This document shows positions 35,386-44,164 of a stretch of 64,000 nucleotides of DNA, piece by piece. This stretch comes from Litoribacillus peritrichatus (lineage in GTDB: Bacteria > Pseudomonadota > Gammaproteobacteria > Pseudomonadales > Litoribrevibacteraceae): contig NZ_BAABBN010000004.1 of the NCBI RefSeq assembly GCF_039537985.1, forward strand, positions 1,550,001-1,614,000. Direction: 5' to 3'. The first letter of the stretch is position 1. Each line of letters begins with the position of its first letter. A program made the position numbers and the translations under genes. A model generated the notes under the pieces. That model did no database searches. It worked only from the letters and a program-made list of their open reading frames with translations, and had not been told where the DNA came from.

Positions 35386-35859
35386 CTACAACAAAAATTC
35401 TTCAGTAATGGGGTGGTAAGCACTGGCCGCATGAATCAAGGAGTTGGCAGTTAAGGCAGATACGCCATAAACTTCAGCCCGAACATCATAAACCTCTTTG
35501 ATTTTATCCAGTAGCAGGTCAAAGTCACCATCACCAGACAGCAGCAGCACAGTGTCAACGTTTTTCGCTGCTTCCATCACATCAATGGCAATACCGACGT
35601 CCCAATCGCCTTTTGCCGAACCATCAGCACGTTGAATGTAAGGCTTTAAGCGAACATGAAAACCCATTTTTTTTAAAGCGGCCTGAAACTTCATTTGCCG
35701 ATCGTCGCCACGATCAATCGCATACGCATTGGCAATGACAATTTCACCTTGCTCGCTGATCATTTGCCAGAGTTTTCTGTAATTGAATTGTCGACCATAC
35801 GTTTGTCGCGTGGTGTAGTAGATATTTTGGACATCGACGAAAAGAGCAATCTTTTTCAC
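35386..35859 (-). CDS. NYN domain (LabA/DUF88-like) putative ribonuclease
   Basis: A 157-aa PIN-like protein. The acidic metal site is visible as ALFVDVQNIYY, KGDWDVGIAIDVME and LLSGDGDFDLLL, all features of LabA/DUF88 NYN domains, which are predicted RNases. Pairing with arfB on the same strand, 11 bases apart, fits a role in RNA quality control; this is inference from position. Confidence 0.85.
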   Translation of the reverse strand: MKKIALFVDVQNIYYTTRQTYGRQFNYRKLWQMISEQGEIVIANAYAIDRGDDRQMKFQAALKKMGFHVRLKPYIQRADGSAKGDWDVGIAIDVMEAAKNVDTVLLLSGDGDFDLLLDKIKEVYDVRAEVYGVSALTANSLIHAASAYHPITEEFLL

Positions 35860-35930
35860 TGAGGATTCGCTTTGATTATGAAGGTCAGCACCATTCTATC
35901 AAGCAAGCGTTAGGAAGGCATGGTATTTAT

Positions 35931-35964
35931 AAATTCCCAGCGCAAGCGTTTGCGCCGGGAATTT
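35931..35964 (-). terminator. Long hairpin terminator after the 459-residue orphan gene
   Basis: The stem AAATTCCC plus GCGCAA pairs with TTGCGC plus GGGAATTT, with one internal A/C mismatch and the loop GCGT. It lies downstream of the leftward gene ending at 36049 and upstream of the NYN gene. Confidence 0.75.
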
Positions 35965-36048
35965 CAGTTCATTGTTGAATGGCTTCAACCACTCTTTGAA
36001 TTAAAAAAGATCATTCAATTTAAAACCATTCAATTAACAACTTTTCAA

Positions 36049-37428
36049 TTACAGAGTGTTCGCTGCGACTGAACGGTCTACATTTGAGTCCAGATTGATC
36101 GTGAAGTGACGAACCAATGTATGACGCTCATAAGACAACAAGTACAAGTGAAGTATCGACTTATCTTCTTTATCCAAATGCATAACCGGGCCATCAATAC
36201 TGGTCGAGTGATGGTCTATCCATTCGTCGTTTTCATCCAGCAAAACACTGAAGTACTCACTCTCATAAGGAGGTTGTTCTTTCAGTTGCTCGTAACTCTG
36301 ATAAAACGGCGGAACATTAATACCCATCGGCTTATACAAGCCTTTCGGATAATCCTTGGTTTCCAGTTGAGGTAACGCATTTACATCAAAGCCACTGATG
36401 ATTAAACGATTATTCAGCCCGGTTTCTGTGTCTTTAAATGTCAGTTCAAGCTCCTGAAGGCTTTCTTTTTTACCTGACGCTGGAGCAATATCGCGCATTT
36501 TAGCGTAGTCCAACTCACCAATTTGCCAGTATTTGTTATTCCAAGCCTGATTCAGCTTATATTGACCCGGCGGAACAAAGCTCGCGAACTGAACCTTATC
36601 CGGCTGAGTCATGAAGTCTTTCCAGGTGACTATGTTGGTGGATGCGTTAAATGTACGAATCTTACGTTTTTGTTCACCAGCCACAATCACGCGCTCATTC
36701 AACAACGGATCAACCTCAACAATACGCTCACTGCGGATGGTACGAAGCTGCTCCAAATCCACCTGTGTACCTGCCGGGTCCATCCAATGTTCCAGGCGCG
36801 CCCAGTGGTCCCAATAGGAAACCTGATTAATTTTCTCAAAAACATCTTTGTAGTGACCAAGCGGGAAATCAAACCAGCCCTGATAATACAGCTTCTTACC
36901 ACCGTCTTCTTTGGTGAACAACAGAACTTCCCACAAACCCGCATTCAGACAGTTACGAGCCAAGTGCACAGAATGCATGTTTTCAATCTCGAAGCCATCA
37001 CCGCCGCTGATCTCAATGTGTTCTGAGTCCGGTGGAAAGCTGACTTGTTGGCGATTCCATTCCCGGTCTACCAAAGTAATGACTTCCAGCCCTTTGTCAT
37101 CTTTCACCCAGTTTGAAAGTTTAGGAACAAACAACTCCAAATCGATATTTTTGAAGGTGACAGTAGCAACTCGGTCATCTTCTTCTGGCTTGAGCGTGAA
37201 ATCAAAGTGCGTTTCGTCGTTTTTGGTCAGAGTAAGCGAGCGACCACCGTACTTTTTATAATACGCACTGATCGGAGCCGGATCTTCAGGGTATTCATCC
37301 GTGGTGTATTCTTTCACTGAAATGTCCATAACATCGGAGGCATCGTATTTACCAAAAAACGCCCATGTTCCGGCAGTGACTCCAACAGCGGCTATCATTG
37401 CGCCAGCGAGTAATGCTTTTTTCTTCAT
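36049..37428 (-). CDS. Unrecognised 459-aa exported or membrane-anchored protein
   Basis: I do not recognise this protein. It starts with KKKALLAGAMIAAVGVTAGT, then WAFFG, a signal or anchor helix lacking a lipobox. The remainder is soluble, with many charged and aromatic residues and beta-like segments such as SFPPDSEHIEISGGDGFEIE, LYYQGWFDFPLGHYKDVF, YWDHWARLEHWMDPAGT and FASFVPPGQYKLNQAWNN. There is no catalytic signature I can name. It is transcribed alone, with a terminator downstream and a 350-base divergent region upstream that contains a strong dyad. Start ATG at 37428 fits the signal peptide. Confidence 0.8.
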   Translation of the reverse strand: MKKKALLAGAMIAAVGVTAGTWAFFGKYDASDVMDISVKEYTTDEYPEDPAPISAYYKKYGGRSLTLTKNDETHFDFTLKPEEDDRVATVTFKNIDLELFVPKLSNWVKDDKGLEVITLVDREWNRQQVSFPPDSEHIEISGGDGFEIENMHSVHLARNCLNAGLWEVLLFTKEDGGKKLYYQGWFDFPLGHYKDVFEKINQVSYWDHWARLEHWMDPAGTQVDLEQLRTIRSERIVEVDPLLNERVIVAGEQKRKIRTFNASTNIVTWKDFMTQPDKVQFASFVPPGQYKLNQAWNNKYWQIGELDYAKMRDIAPASGKKESLQELELTFKDTETGLNNRLIISGFDVNALPQLETKDYPKGLYKPMGINVPPFYQSYEQLKEQPPYESEYFSVLLDENDEWIDHHSTSIDGPVMHLDKEDKSILHLYLLSYERHTLVRHFTINLDSNVDRSVAANTL

Positions 37429-37779
37429 AATGATCTCTCAATTCATTCCATAAATGTGCAAACGTATATGCTGCTTTCTTATCCGTATGATCTTTGTTAT
37501 TAATAATAAAAAAGCGACTCTCCTCAATTCGTAAGCAATTCTATGAATCGTTCCTAGCGCAGCAATATCCGTATTTTGAACTTAAGGTTTAGTTAAACTT
37601 AACCTCATGATTTCAAACTAAAAACTGTATTTTTACCGAAATAATTAATTACGTTTAATTCACTAATAATTCAATCAATACCAACAAGACCCAAAACAGT
37701 GCAACTTTGCAGGCTCTGGGTTGTCAATGATGTGACACATTGGGTACATTATTGTTTGAGATGAAACATGGAGAATGTC
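37429..37779. other. Divergent intergenic region with a strong dyad
   Basis: This 351-base A/T-rich region has no supportable gene. It contains the dyad at 37585-37605 and a possible rightward promoter, TTGTCA and TACATT, near 37733 and 37745-37761. It also has a small palindrome ATGTGACACAT near 37730. It separates the two orphan envelope genes. Confidence 0.5.
37585..37605. promoter_or_regulatory. 21-base near-perfect dyad, candidate operator
   Basis: The two arms AGGTT.AGTT and AACT.AACCT are exact complements around a central A. Only the centre and one symmetric position per arm depart from perfect symmetry. It lies about 157 bases from the leftward start and 175 from the rightward start. 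No regulator is adjacent. Confidence 0.45.
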
Positions 37780-38187
37780 ATGAAAGGAATGTCCGTATTA
37801 CTGTTTATATTCACCTCTCTTTTGATGCCTTTGCACACCTTTGCAGCCGACGAAGCATTAAGTATTGACAGATCCATCAACCCCGACCTGCACATCAGTT
37901 TTCCAAACGATGACAACATTGAACCAACCAGCAGCGATTTTATCATTGAGAATTACGTCCTCATGAGCAATGAAACAGGCGAACGCTGGGCGGTTTTAAC
38001 CTTAAAAAACGAAGCCGCTGGCAACAGAATTTTTACACAAGACTATGTGCTGGCTCTTTTTGCTGATGGCCAACGAAAAAAACCTCTGAAGCATAACCAA
38101 AGGTTCAAAAGTAAAGAAATCAAGTCTATATTATTGTCTTTCGGTGAAAGCAAATTTCCGATTTTGGAGATATACAAAAAGCCCTAA
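37780..38187 (+). CDS. Unrecognised small secreted protein
   Basis: A 135-aa protein with a classic signal peptide (MSVLLFIFTSLLMPLHTFAA). The mature domain of about 110 residues reads SINPDLHISFPNDDNIEPTS, then VLMSNETGERWAVLTLKNEA and YVLALFADGQRKKPLK. It looks like a small beta sandwich; I cannot name the family. The start at 37780 has GGAG 6 bases upstream; an ATG at 37768 is in frame. It leads a rightward run with the membrane protein and racemase genes. Confidence 0.75.
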   Translation: MKGMSVLLFIFTSLLMPLHTFAADEALSIDRSINPDLHISFPNDDNIEPTSSDFIIENYVLMSNETGERWAVLTLKNEAAGNRIFTQDYVLALFADGQRKKPLKHNQRFKSKEIKSILLSFGESKFPILEIYKKP

Positions 38188-38217
38188 TTCACCTACAACA
38201 CCTCAAGGAAGAGAGTT

Positions 38218-38829
38218 ATGTTGCACAAAATGCATCGGTTATCCGCGATTGTTATTGCCTGTTTTGTTTTCTTTCACCTAATCAACCATTTACAGGCCGT
38301 TATCAGCATTAAAGATCACATTCAGTTCATGGAAGCGTTTCGTGAGATCTATTACTCACCCATTTTTGAAAATTTACTCATGCTGTGCGTCTTGTTTCAA
38401 ATAGGGTCAGGACTCTATTTTGTAAAAAGACGCTGGGGGCAAAGAAGCGGTTTCTTTGAAAAACTTCAGGCGGCCTCCGGTGCCTACCTTGCATTTTTCT
38501 TATTGATTCATGTAACTGCGGTCTCATATGGTCGTTACGTGCTCACATTGGACACCAATTTTTACTTTGCAGCTGCAGGTCTAAATATTCATCCGATCAG
38601 TGCGTTCTTCTACCCTTACTACTTTTTGGCAGTGGTGGCCATTTTTTCTCACATCGCTTGTGCGATTCACTGGTTAAGCCGGGATAGCTTATCTCTGGAA
38701 AGCAGAAACCTTATTGGATTCTGTTTTATCACTGCAGGTATTCTGATCGGAGGTCTGATTGTTCTGTCCTTTGGGGGCCTGTTTTACGATATTGAAATTC
38801 CTGCAAACTACTTAAATACATACCAATAA
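38218..38829 (+). CDS. Unrecognised five-helix membrane protein with b-heme-like histidines
   Basis: A 203-aa polytopic protein with about five hydrophobic helices. Histidines occur inside helices in pairs resembling SdhC/FrdC-type cytochromes b: VFFHLINHLQ in helix 1, FFLLIHVTAVSYGRY in helix 3 and IFSHIACAIHW in helix 4. The succinate dehydrogenase-like pattern is suggestive only. GAGAG precedes the start. It lies 30 bases after the secreted protein and 31 before the racemase gene, so the three may form an operon. Confidence 0.75.
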   Translation: MLHKMHRLSAIVIACFVFFHLINHLQAVISIKDHIQFMEAFREIYYSPIFENLLMLCVLFQIGSGLYFVKRRWGQRSGFFEKLQAASGAYLAFFLLIHVTAVSYGRYVLTLDTNFYFAAAGLNIHPISAFFYPYYFLAVVAIFSHIACAIHWLSRDSLSLESRNLIGFCFITAGILIGGLIVLSFGGLFYDIEIPANYLNTYQ

Positions 38830-38860
38830 CCAACTGAAAAACAATAAAAAGGAGTTCATT

Positions 38861-39559
38861 TTGAAAACTATAGGGATGCTGGGAGGTATGAGCTGGGAGT
38901 CCACCGTCAGCTACTACAAAGAAATCAATGAAGGTGTAAGAGAGACGTTGGGAGGACTTCACTCCGCCAAAATTTATCTGCACAGCGTTGACTTCGACCA
39001 AATTGAGAAACTTCAACATAATGGCGACTGGGCAAAAACAGCCACCATTCTTGGAGAGGCAGCCAAATCCTTAGAGCTGGCAGGAGCGGATTTCCTGATG
39101 ATTTGCACCAACACCATGCACAAAGTGGCTCCAGAGATAGAAGCTCAAGTCTCCATTCCTCTGCTTCATATCGCTGACGCTACCGCAAAAGAACTGTCAA
39201 AAAAGAACATAAAAAAGGTGGGCTTGTTAGGTACCCGTTTCACAATGATGGAGGACTTTTATAAAGGCAGGATTCAAGAAGGCTTTGGAATTGAAGTGAT
39301 CGTACCGCAAACCGACCACCAAACTATTGTCCATGATGTGATTTACAATGAGCTTTGCTTAGGCGTCATCAAAGAAGACTCCAGAAATGAATTTGTCTCC
39401 ATCATTAATAATCTTTACGAATCAGGGGCAGAAGCGGTTATTTTGGGCTGCACCGAAATTGCTTTGCTGATTCAACAGCAACATACCCCTGTTCCGTTAT
39501 TTGATACCACCAAGATACACAGCCAATATGCGGTATCACTTGCTCTGGCCGATGGTTGA
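38861..39559 (+). CDS. Aspartate/glutamate racemase family protein
   Basis: A 232-aa cofactor-independent racemase. Catalytic Cys pair: LMICTNTMHK and VILGCTEIALL. The N-terminal MLGGMSWESTVSYYKEINE is typical of the aspartate racemase branch. The start is an uncommon TTG preceded by AAAAAGGAG at 6 bases; the next ATG is inside the first conserved motif, so TTG is the real start. It may supply D-aspartate, but substrate preference cannot be read. Confidence 0.9.
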   Translation: MKTIGMLGGMSWESTVSYYKEINEGVRETLGGLHSAKIYLHSVDFDQIEKLQHNGDWAKTATILGEAAKSLELAGADFLMICTNTMHKVAPEIEAQVSIPLLHIADATAKELSKKNIKKVGLLGTRFTMMEDFYKGRIQEGFGIEVIVPQTDHQTIVHDVIYNELCLGVIKEDSRNEFVSIINNLYESGAEAVILGCTEIALLIQQQHTPVPLFDTTKIHSQYAVSLALADG

Positions 39560-39606
39560 TTGCGTATTTCTGACTGTATTCCGTTGTCGTTCATCTTTTT
39601 CAAGGT

Positions 39607-40533
39607 TTAAACAGTCTCCGCCTGGATACTGTTTACCTCGCTGGTTGATACTATCGCTTTTATTTCAGATGGCTTAGCAATGATGTACAAAGAAATAATC
39701 GTAATAATCACACCTGGCTGAGCACTCCAGAAGTTATTGCTGAATAAAACACCATCGATTGCCGCTACGAACGTTGGAATCAGATAAGAGAATGCCAACA
39801 ATGTGTTAGGGCCTGACGTTTTCAATAAATATTGCTGAAGCAAAAAAGTAAGCAAAGTAGTAAAAACTGTCAGGTACAAGATGGACTCCCAGAACAAGCC
39901 ATCCTCCCATGCAACAGAACTCAGCGCATCAGTAAGCAACATGAACGGAACCAAAATAATTGCGCCAACAGCCAAGATCAGAAAAGTCCCCAAAACAACC
40001 GGTATATCTTTCCCCCACTTCTTAATCAAGACCACATGCGTAGCCAGACTCAAGCAAGAAAATAAAAAAATAACATCGCCTTCACTCACATCCATGGCAA
40101 TACCACCAGCGCCTGCAGTTGCAACTAATACCCAAACAGCACCAATACTGCCCAATGAGAAACCAAGCAACTTTGTAACCCCGGTGGTGACTTTAAGCAA
40201 AACAACACTTAAAACAACACTCATTAAAGGTATCAGAGTATAAATGACCGACGTATTTAGCGCGGTGGTCGTTTTAAGAGACTCAAACATGCCAAGAAAA
40301 AATAACACTAAGAACAAACTGATTACACCGTAACGCCATAACACAGGCCAACTCAACGTTGACATATATTTATAGGCAAAAGGCAGCATCAATAGCCCTG
40401 CAAGAATAAAACGAATCCCTGTGGTCGCCAGCGGGTTAGCCAATGGCGCAACCACGGCTGAAACCACGAAAGAAGACGCCATCAAACCTGTCCATATTAC
40501 CAAAATCGCTAATTGTGCTGCTTGCTTGTTCAT
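39607..40533 (-). CDS. EamA/DMT family transporter
   Basis: A 308-aa inner-membrane protein with ten hydrophobic segments in two repeats of the EamA type (ATTGIRFILAGLLMLPFAYK, ALNTSVIYTLIPLMSVVLSV, GPNTLLAFSYLIPTFVAAID). Family members export amino acids and other metabolites. The gene is monocistronic, convergent with the racemase gene. The substrate is unknown. Confidence 0.88.
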   Translation of the reverse strand: MNKQAAQLAILVIWTGLMASSFVVSAVVAPLANPLATTGIRFILAGLLMLPFAYKYMSTLSWPVLWRYGVISLFLVLFFLGMFESLKTTTALNTSVIYTLIPLMSVVLSVVLLKVTTGVTKLLGFSLGSIGAVWVLVATAGAGGIAMDVSEGDVIFLFSCLSLATHVVLIKKWGKDIPVVLGTFLILAVGAIILVPFMLLTDALSSVAWEDGLFWESILYLTVFTTLLTFLLQQYLLKTSGPNTLLAFSYLIPTFVAAIDGVLFSNNFWSAQPGVIITIISLYIIAKPSEIKAIVSTSEVNSIQAETV

Positions 40534-40663
40534 AATAAGCTCCTTGTTTTCAATAGAGCCAGATTACTTGAATGCTTTAAGCTAGAAATTAACCTGGGTT
40601 TATTACCCCAAATATTTTTTAAATTCTCCTTTTCTGTTCATCACCGTTGACTGAGATTACCTA

Positions 40664-43600
40664 TTACCGACGAAATAAACGTTTAAAACGCGCTATAAGC
40701 CCCGGATTTGCCCCTTGCTGAAGTAAAGACTCAAGTCGCTTCATTTGCTCGTTACTCAGATATTCCATCAGCTTTTCAACGGAATAATTTTCACCACCCT
40801 CAGGCAAATAATTTAAAGGCATGAATGTAGCGTGCTCAAGAACCGGCTTAATTTCAGCTTCTGTTTTTTCACCACGAAGAAAGGCTAAAACGTCTGCGAC
40901 CTGTTGTTTGAATACGCCGGTTTCGACCTCTTGCTGCATTTGTTGAATGGCTTGCGGATCAACCGTCTCATCAATGGCATAAAGGCCTGGATAGAAACCT
41001 TCATACGTGTTGATCAAAGGCGAACTGGTTCTCATCGCTTCTACCAACCAGGGTTTCGTTAATACTTGATAGTCTTGCCCCTCTGCAGCCATTCTCTGGA
41101 CCATGAAATACTGATGAGTCAGAAAAACACTCTCGTCCAAAAGGTGTTTATGCATGCCTTCGAGTGAAAAGTCCGCTAACGACGAGTCAAACGTCAACGA
41201 ATCCATGAACGCATGATATGCTTGGGCATTCTCGGTAATATCACTGGCCTGATGTTTTGTTTCAATCTGCTGTTCTTTCGTCAGACGCTGATACAAACGC
41301 TTTTCTGGTGTGGCCAAGCTGCGTTCCAACCAACGTTTCAGCGTCCAGAAACATTCTTCCTGCAAACGTTGACGTACGTTTTGAAGCTGCTGTTGGCCGG
41401 ACGAACCTTCCTTAGTCTCTTGCTCTTCTACACGCTCTTCAGCGTATGCTTCAGATTCTCGTAAGAATCGGACGCGATCGTACTGATCAAGAATGTGCAT
41501 ACTTTCGTCGATGCCGTTGGATAAGGCCTCATACCCTGGTAAACCATAGTGTCCAGCAAAGTAGGCCCAACAGTCTCTTCGCTTATCAAGCACCCAAGCG
41601 TAGTAGTTGGCGGAAGGAATATTCAGACGAGCCATTATTGCCAACAACTGCTTTTCATTGTCTTGATGAAGCGCGATATCGAAAGGCTCATCAAGATCAT
41701 CATCCTCTTCGTCTTCACTCTCAACAACGGGTTTGGCCAGATAAAAATCATTCAACGCTTCGACCAAATGAGTCGCTTCGGTCTCGATCAAACAATCAAG
41801 AACACGTCGCAAGGCAGGCGCGCATTTCAGAGGTAAGTCCAGAAGCTGCCAGAATGCAGTCAGCAAGTAATAATAGTCATCGAACTGGAACGCCCCTTCA
41901 AAACGCAGCTGCAGGTCCCAGATAAATTCGCGTTCAGGCGAATAGAAAGGTTTCATTTGCGCTTCTGCTTGCTGAGCGGTAAGTGCAGTATTTCTACCAT
42001 ACACAAAGGATTTCAGGTCTTCCCAACGCTGATAACACAGGGTCTCGTTCTCGCCTCTGAGGTAGTTGGTGGAAATTCTGCCTTTCATTTCCTCCAACAA
42101 AGCATCGACAACATCATTTTCAACAAAGTCCAAACACTCTTCGTGAAGTACATCGGCATCCTCTGGCTCTACCCCTTCACGGCCAATCACCAGGCAGCTA
42201 AAGGCATAACGCACTCTGTCATCATCCAGGTCTTCAAACCAATCCAGCGCCCCTCTTCGATGCTCACATATCAGCTCATAAGCCTTATCGAGTTTCAGTT
42301 GATTCGGTTCGTCAAACAGCTCCTGTAAATCGTGGAGTGAGGACATCGCTTCATTAACTTCAATTTCACAACGGAAACGTTCATCGAAGCCATCGGAATC
42401 AATCACGCCATAGTCATCAACCAATCGAGTCTTAATGTCATCGGATAATGGCTCACCACCACACAGACGGAAATACACATCAAAGAAGCGCAATACAGTG
42501 TCGGGTCTTCGTTCTTCCTGTATCTGATAATCCATATAGTCGTCGATTAACTCTTCGACTAACTCAAAACGTTTAGCATCCATGTCTTCGGCAGACTCAA
42601 TGCCAGCCATGTCCGTCAACTCACCTAAGCCGTAATTGTCTTCGCTGAACTTATAGAGATTAACCGAGGGAATGGAATCAAGAAGTTCAGGGTTTTCACC
42701 CTTGGTCACATATTCCCAAACCGCTTCACCGTTACTGAGACCTCGCTCCAGCAGTTCGCTCCAGCAGTAAGACCCGGTATAACTTGCAAGGTAAACAATC
42801 TTTTTGCGTTGTTCAGCCCAAGGGTCAATGCGAGACGACAAAGGCTCATCCAGATAATGCTCTAACTGCTGCTGATGCTGATCTGCAAACTCTGAAACGG
42901 ATGTTTTGAGGAATGGGAAATCAAAAGAATAAGCCGAGCCATCAAATTCACGAACACCACGAGCCACCAGACTGTAGTAGAAGTAATGGAGAGGCTTGAT
43001 GGCTTGTGTCTGAGGCTGAATGTCTTTGCCCCAGTTATCGTACGGGTCAAGGTGCTCTTCAAAGGGCAAAAAGCCTTGATTGACAAAGCGTTCATTCAAG
43101 ACTGCTTTTAATTCATGGATCTCTGATTCATCTTTGGCAAGATAAGCATACAAACCGTTAATAGGCTCGTCATGTAAGTCTTCATCATGAACATCAATGC
43201 CCGACGCAAACATGAGGTTGCGAACCACCGGGTGGTCGCAGTAACACCAAGCCTTAATGCTGTCTTCACAGATACCCACTTGAGCCGCCCAAATGTTAGC
43301 CAACATAGGGACACTCGGCGGGAAGTATTCATCTGCACTTGGCATAAACCCGGTAAATAAATAGCCCAACTTGGGATATTTCAAGGCAATAATAAACAAG
43401 CTGTATAGGCCAAAGAACTCACTTTCCGCAATAAACAGGTTGTACCAATTATTCATCAAACGACCGCGATCACGCATCGCTTCCGCCAACGCCACCAAGG
43501 TATCGAAGAGTTCTTCATGTTGGATCGCTTGTAGCACCAATAAGGTTTCAGAGGTAAACACATCCTCTATGTTGGCTAGGGTTTCCTCTTTGTATTGGTA

Positions 43601-43819
43601 TTCAAGTATGCCCTCTTCCATCAGCACTCTAATCAAAGGTTGATTCGGATATTTGGCCCAATCTACGGGTTGAGTAAATTTAAAATAGTATTTGCAGTAG
43701 GTATGACGAAACGCTTCACTACTACGAATCAGCTGGATATATTGCTCCAGAGCATTTTTGATGCTGGTTGAGTCATGAGGGTTAACCGAAATAAAATGTG
43801 TGCCAATCGTTTGATTCAT
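40664..43819 (-). CDS. Unrecognised 1051-aa soluble acidic protein
   Basis: I do not recognise this very large protein. It has no signal peptide and no membrane helix. It is strongly acidic, with runs such as ESEDEEDDDLDEPF near residue 700, and rich in Trp, Tyr and Leu, with mostly helical-looking segments (SLHDLQELFDEPNQLKLDKA, CAPALRRVLDCLIETEATHL). The C-terminus ends in a basic helix (GLIARFKRLFRR). No nucleotide-binding or protease motif is visible. The start at 43819 (MNQTIGTHF) has AAAAAGGA upstream; a TTG 14 codons earlier is also open. It is monocistronic. Confidence 0.82.
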   Translation of the reverse strand: MNQTIGTHFISVNPHDSTSIKNALEQYIQLIRSSEAFRHTYCKYYFKFTQPVDWAKYPNQPLIRVLMEEGILEYQYKEETLANIEDVFTSETLLVLQAIQHEELFDTLVALAEAMRDRGRLMNNWYNLFIAESEFFGLYSLFIIALKYPKLGYLFTGFMPSADEYFPPSVPMLANIWAAQVGICEDSIKAWCYCDHPVVRNLMFASGIDVHDEDLHDEPINGLYAYLAKDESEIHELKAVLNERFVNQGFLPFEEHLDPYDNWGKDIQPQTQAIKPLHYFYYSLVARGVREFDGSAYSFDFPFLKTSVSEFADQHQQQLEHYLDEPLSSRIDPWAEQRKKIVYLASYTGSYCWSELLERGLSNGEAVWEYVTKGENPELLDSIPSVNLYKFSEDNYGLGELTDMAGIESAEDMDAKRFELVEELIDDYMDYQIQEERRPDTVLRFFDVYFRLCGGEPLSDDIKTRLVDDYGVIDSDGFDERFRCEIEVNEAMSSLHDLQELFDEPNQLKLDKAYELICEHRRGALDWFEDLDDDRVRYAFSCLVIGREGVEPEDADVLHEECLDFVENDVVDALLEEMKGRISTNYLRGENETLCYQRWEDLKSFVYGRNTALTAQQAEAQMKPFYSPEREFIWDLQLRFEGAFQFDDYYYLLTAFWQLLDLPLKCAPALRRVLDCLIETEATHLVEALNDFYLAKPVVESEDEEDDDLDEPFDIALHQDNEKQLLAIMARLNIPSANYYAWVLDKRRDCWAYFAGHYGLPGYEALSNGIDESMHILDQYDRVRFLRESEAYAEERVEEQETKEGSSGQQQLQNVRQRLQEECFWTLKRWLERSLATPEKRLYQRLTKEQQIETKHQASDITENAQAYHAFMDSLTFDSSLADFSLEGMHKHLLDESVFLTHQYFMVQRMAAEGQDYQVLTKPWLVEAMRTSSPLINTYEGFYPGLYAIDETVDPQAIQQMQQEVETGVFKQQVADVLAFLRGEKTEAEIKPVLEHATFMPLNYLPEGGENYSVEKLMEYLSNEQMKRLESLLQQGANPGLIARFKRLFRR

Positions 43820-44164
43820 CAATAAAACATCCTTTTTAGAAACAACAAAAACTGCAAACAAGAACTGTAAACAAGAACTACGACCCGTCAGGTATATTGA
43901 ATCTAGGGAAAAGAAAAACCAAGGTCATACAGTCTTTGGGTTAATACCAAGCCGCTATATTAGCGAGTACAAATGAATCAAAAAACCTTTTAATTTATCA
44001 AATCAACCAAATCGAATAAGCTAAAAACACAATTACCCATACGGTCAGGTTTTTACGACTTTTAACAATATAAACAGTCAGTTCTACTGTTTTTCATAGA
44101 TAACGAGCTATATACTCGCCACCTTGTAAAGCCCTCAAATAGTTGACCAAGAGACAAGGAAAGC
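43820..44164. other. Divergent intergenic region
   Basis: This 345-base A/T-rich gap lies between the large orphan protein and the membrane protein. I see no gene. A weak hairpin AAACAGT-N7-ACTGTTT at 44072-44092 followed by TTC could be a terminator-like or regulatory element. The membrane protein gene is preceded by AAGGAAAG. Confidence 0.4.

Noticed and set aside
36523..37026. 167-codon frame antisense to the 459-residue gene
   Set aside because: It starts inside the opposite gene without a site, and the opposite frame carries a signal peptide and start signals.
41446..41925. 159-codon frame antisense to the 1051-residue gene
   Set aside because: The product is rich in Arg/Ser/His with no plausible fold, typical of a shadow frame; the long opposite frame is uninterrupted.
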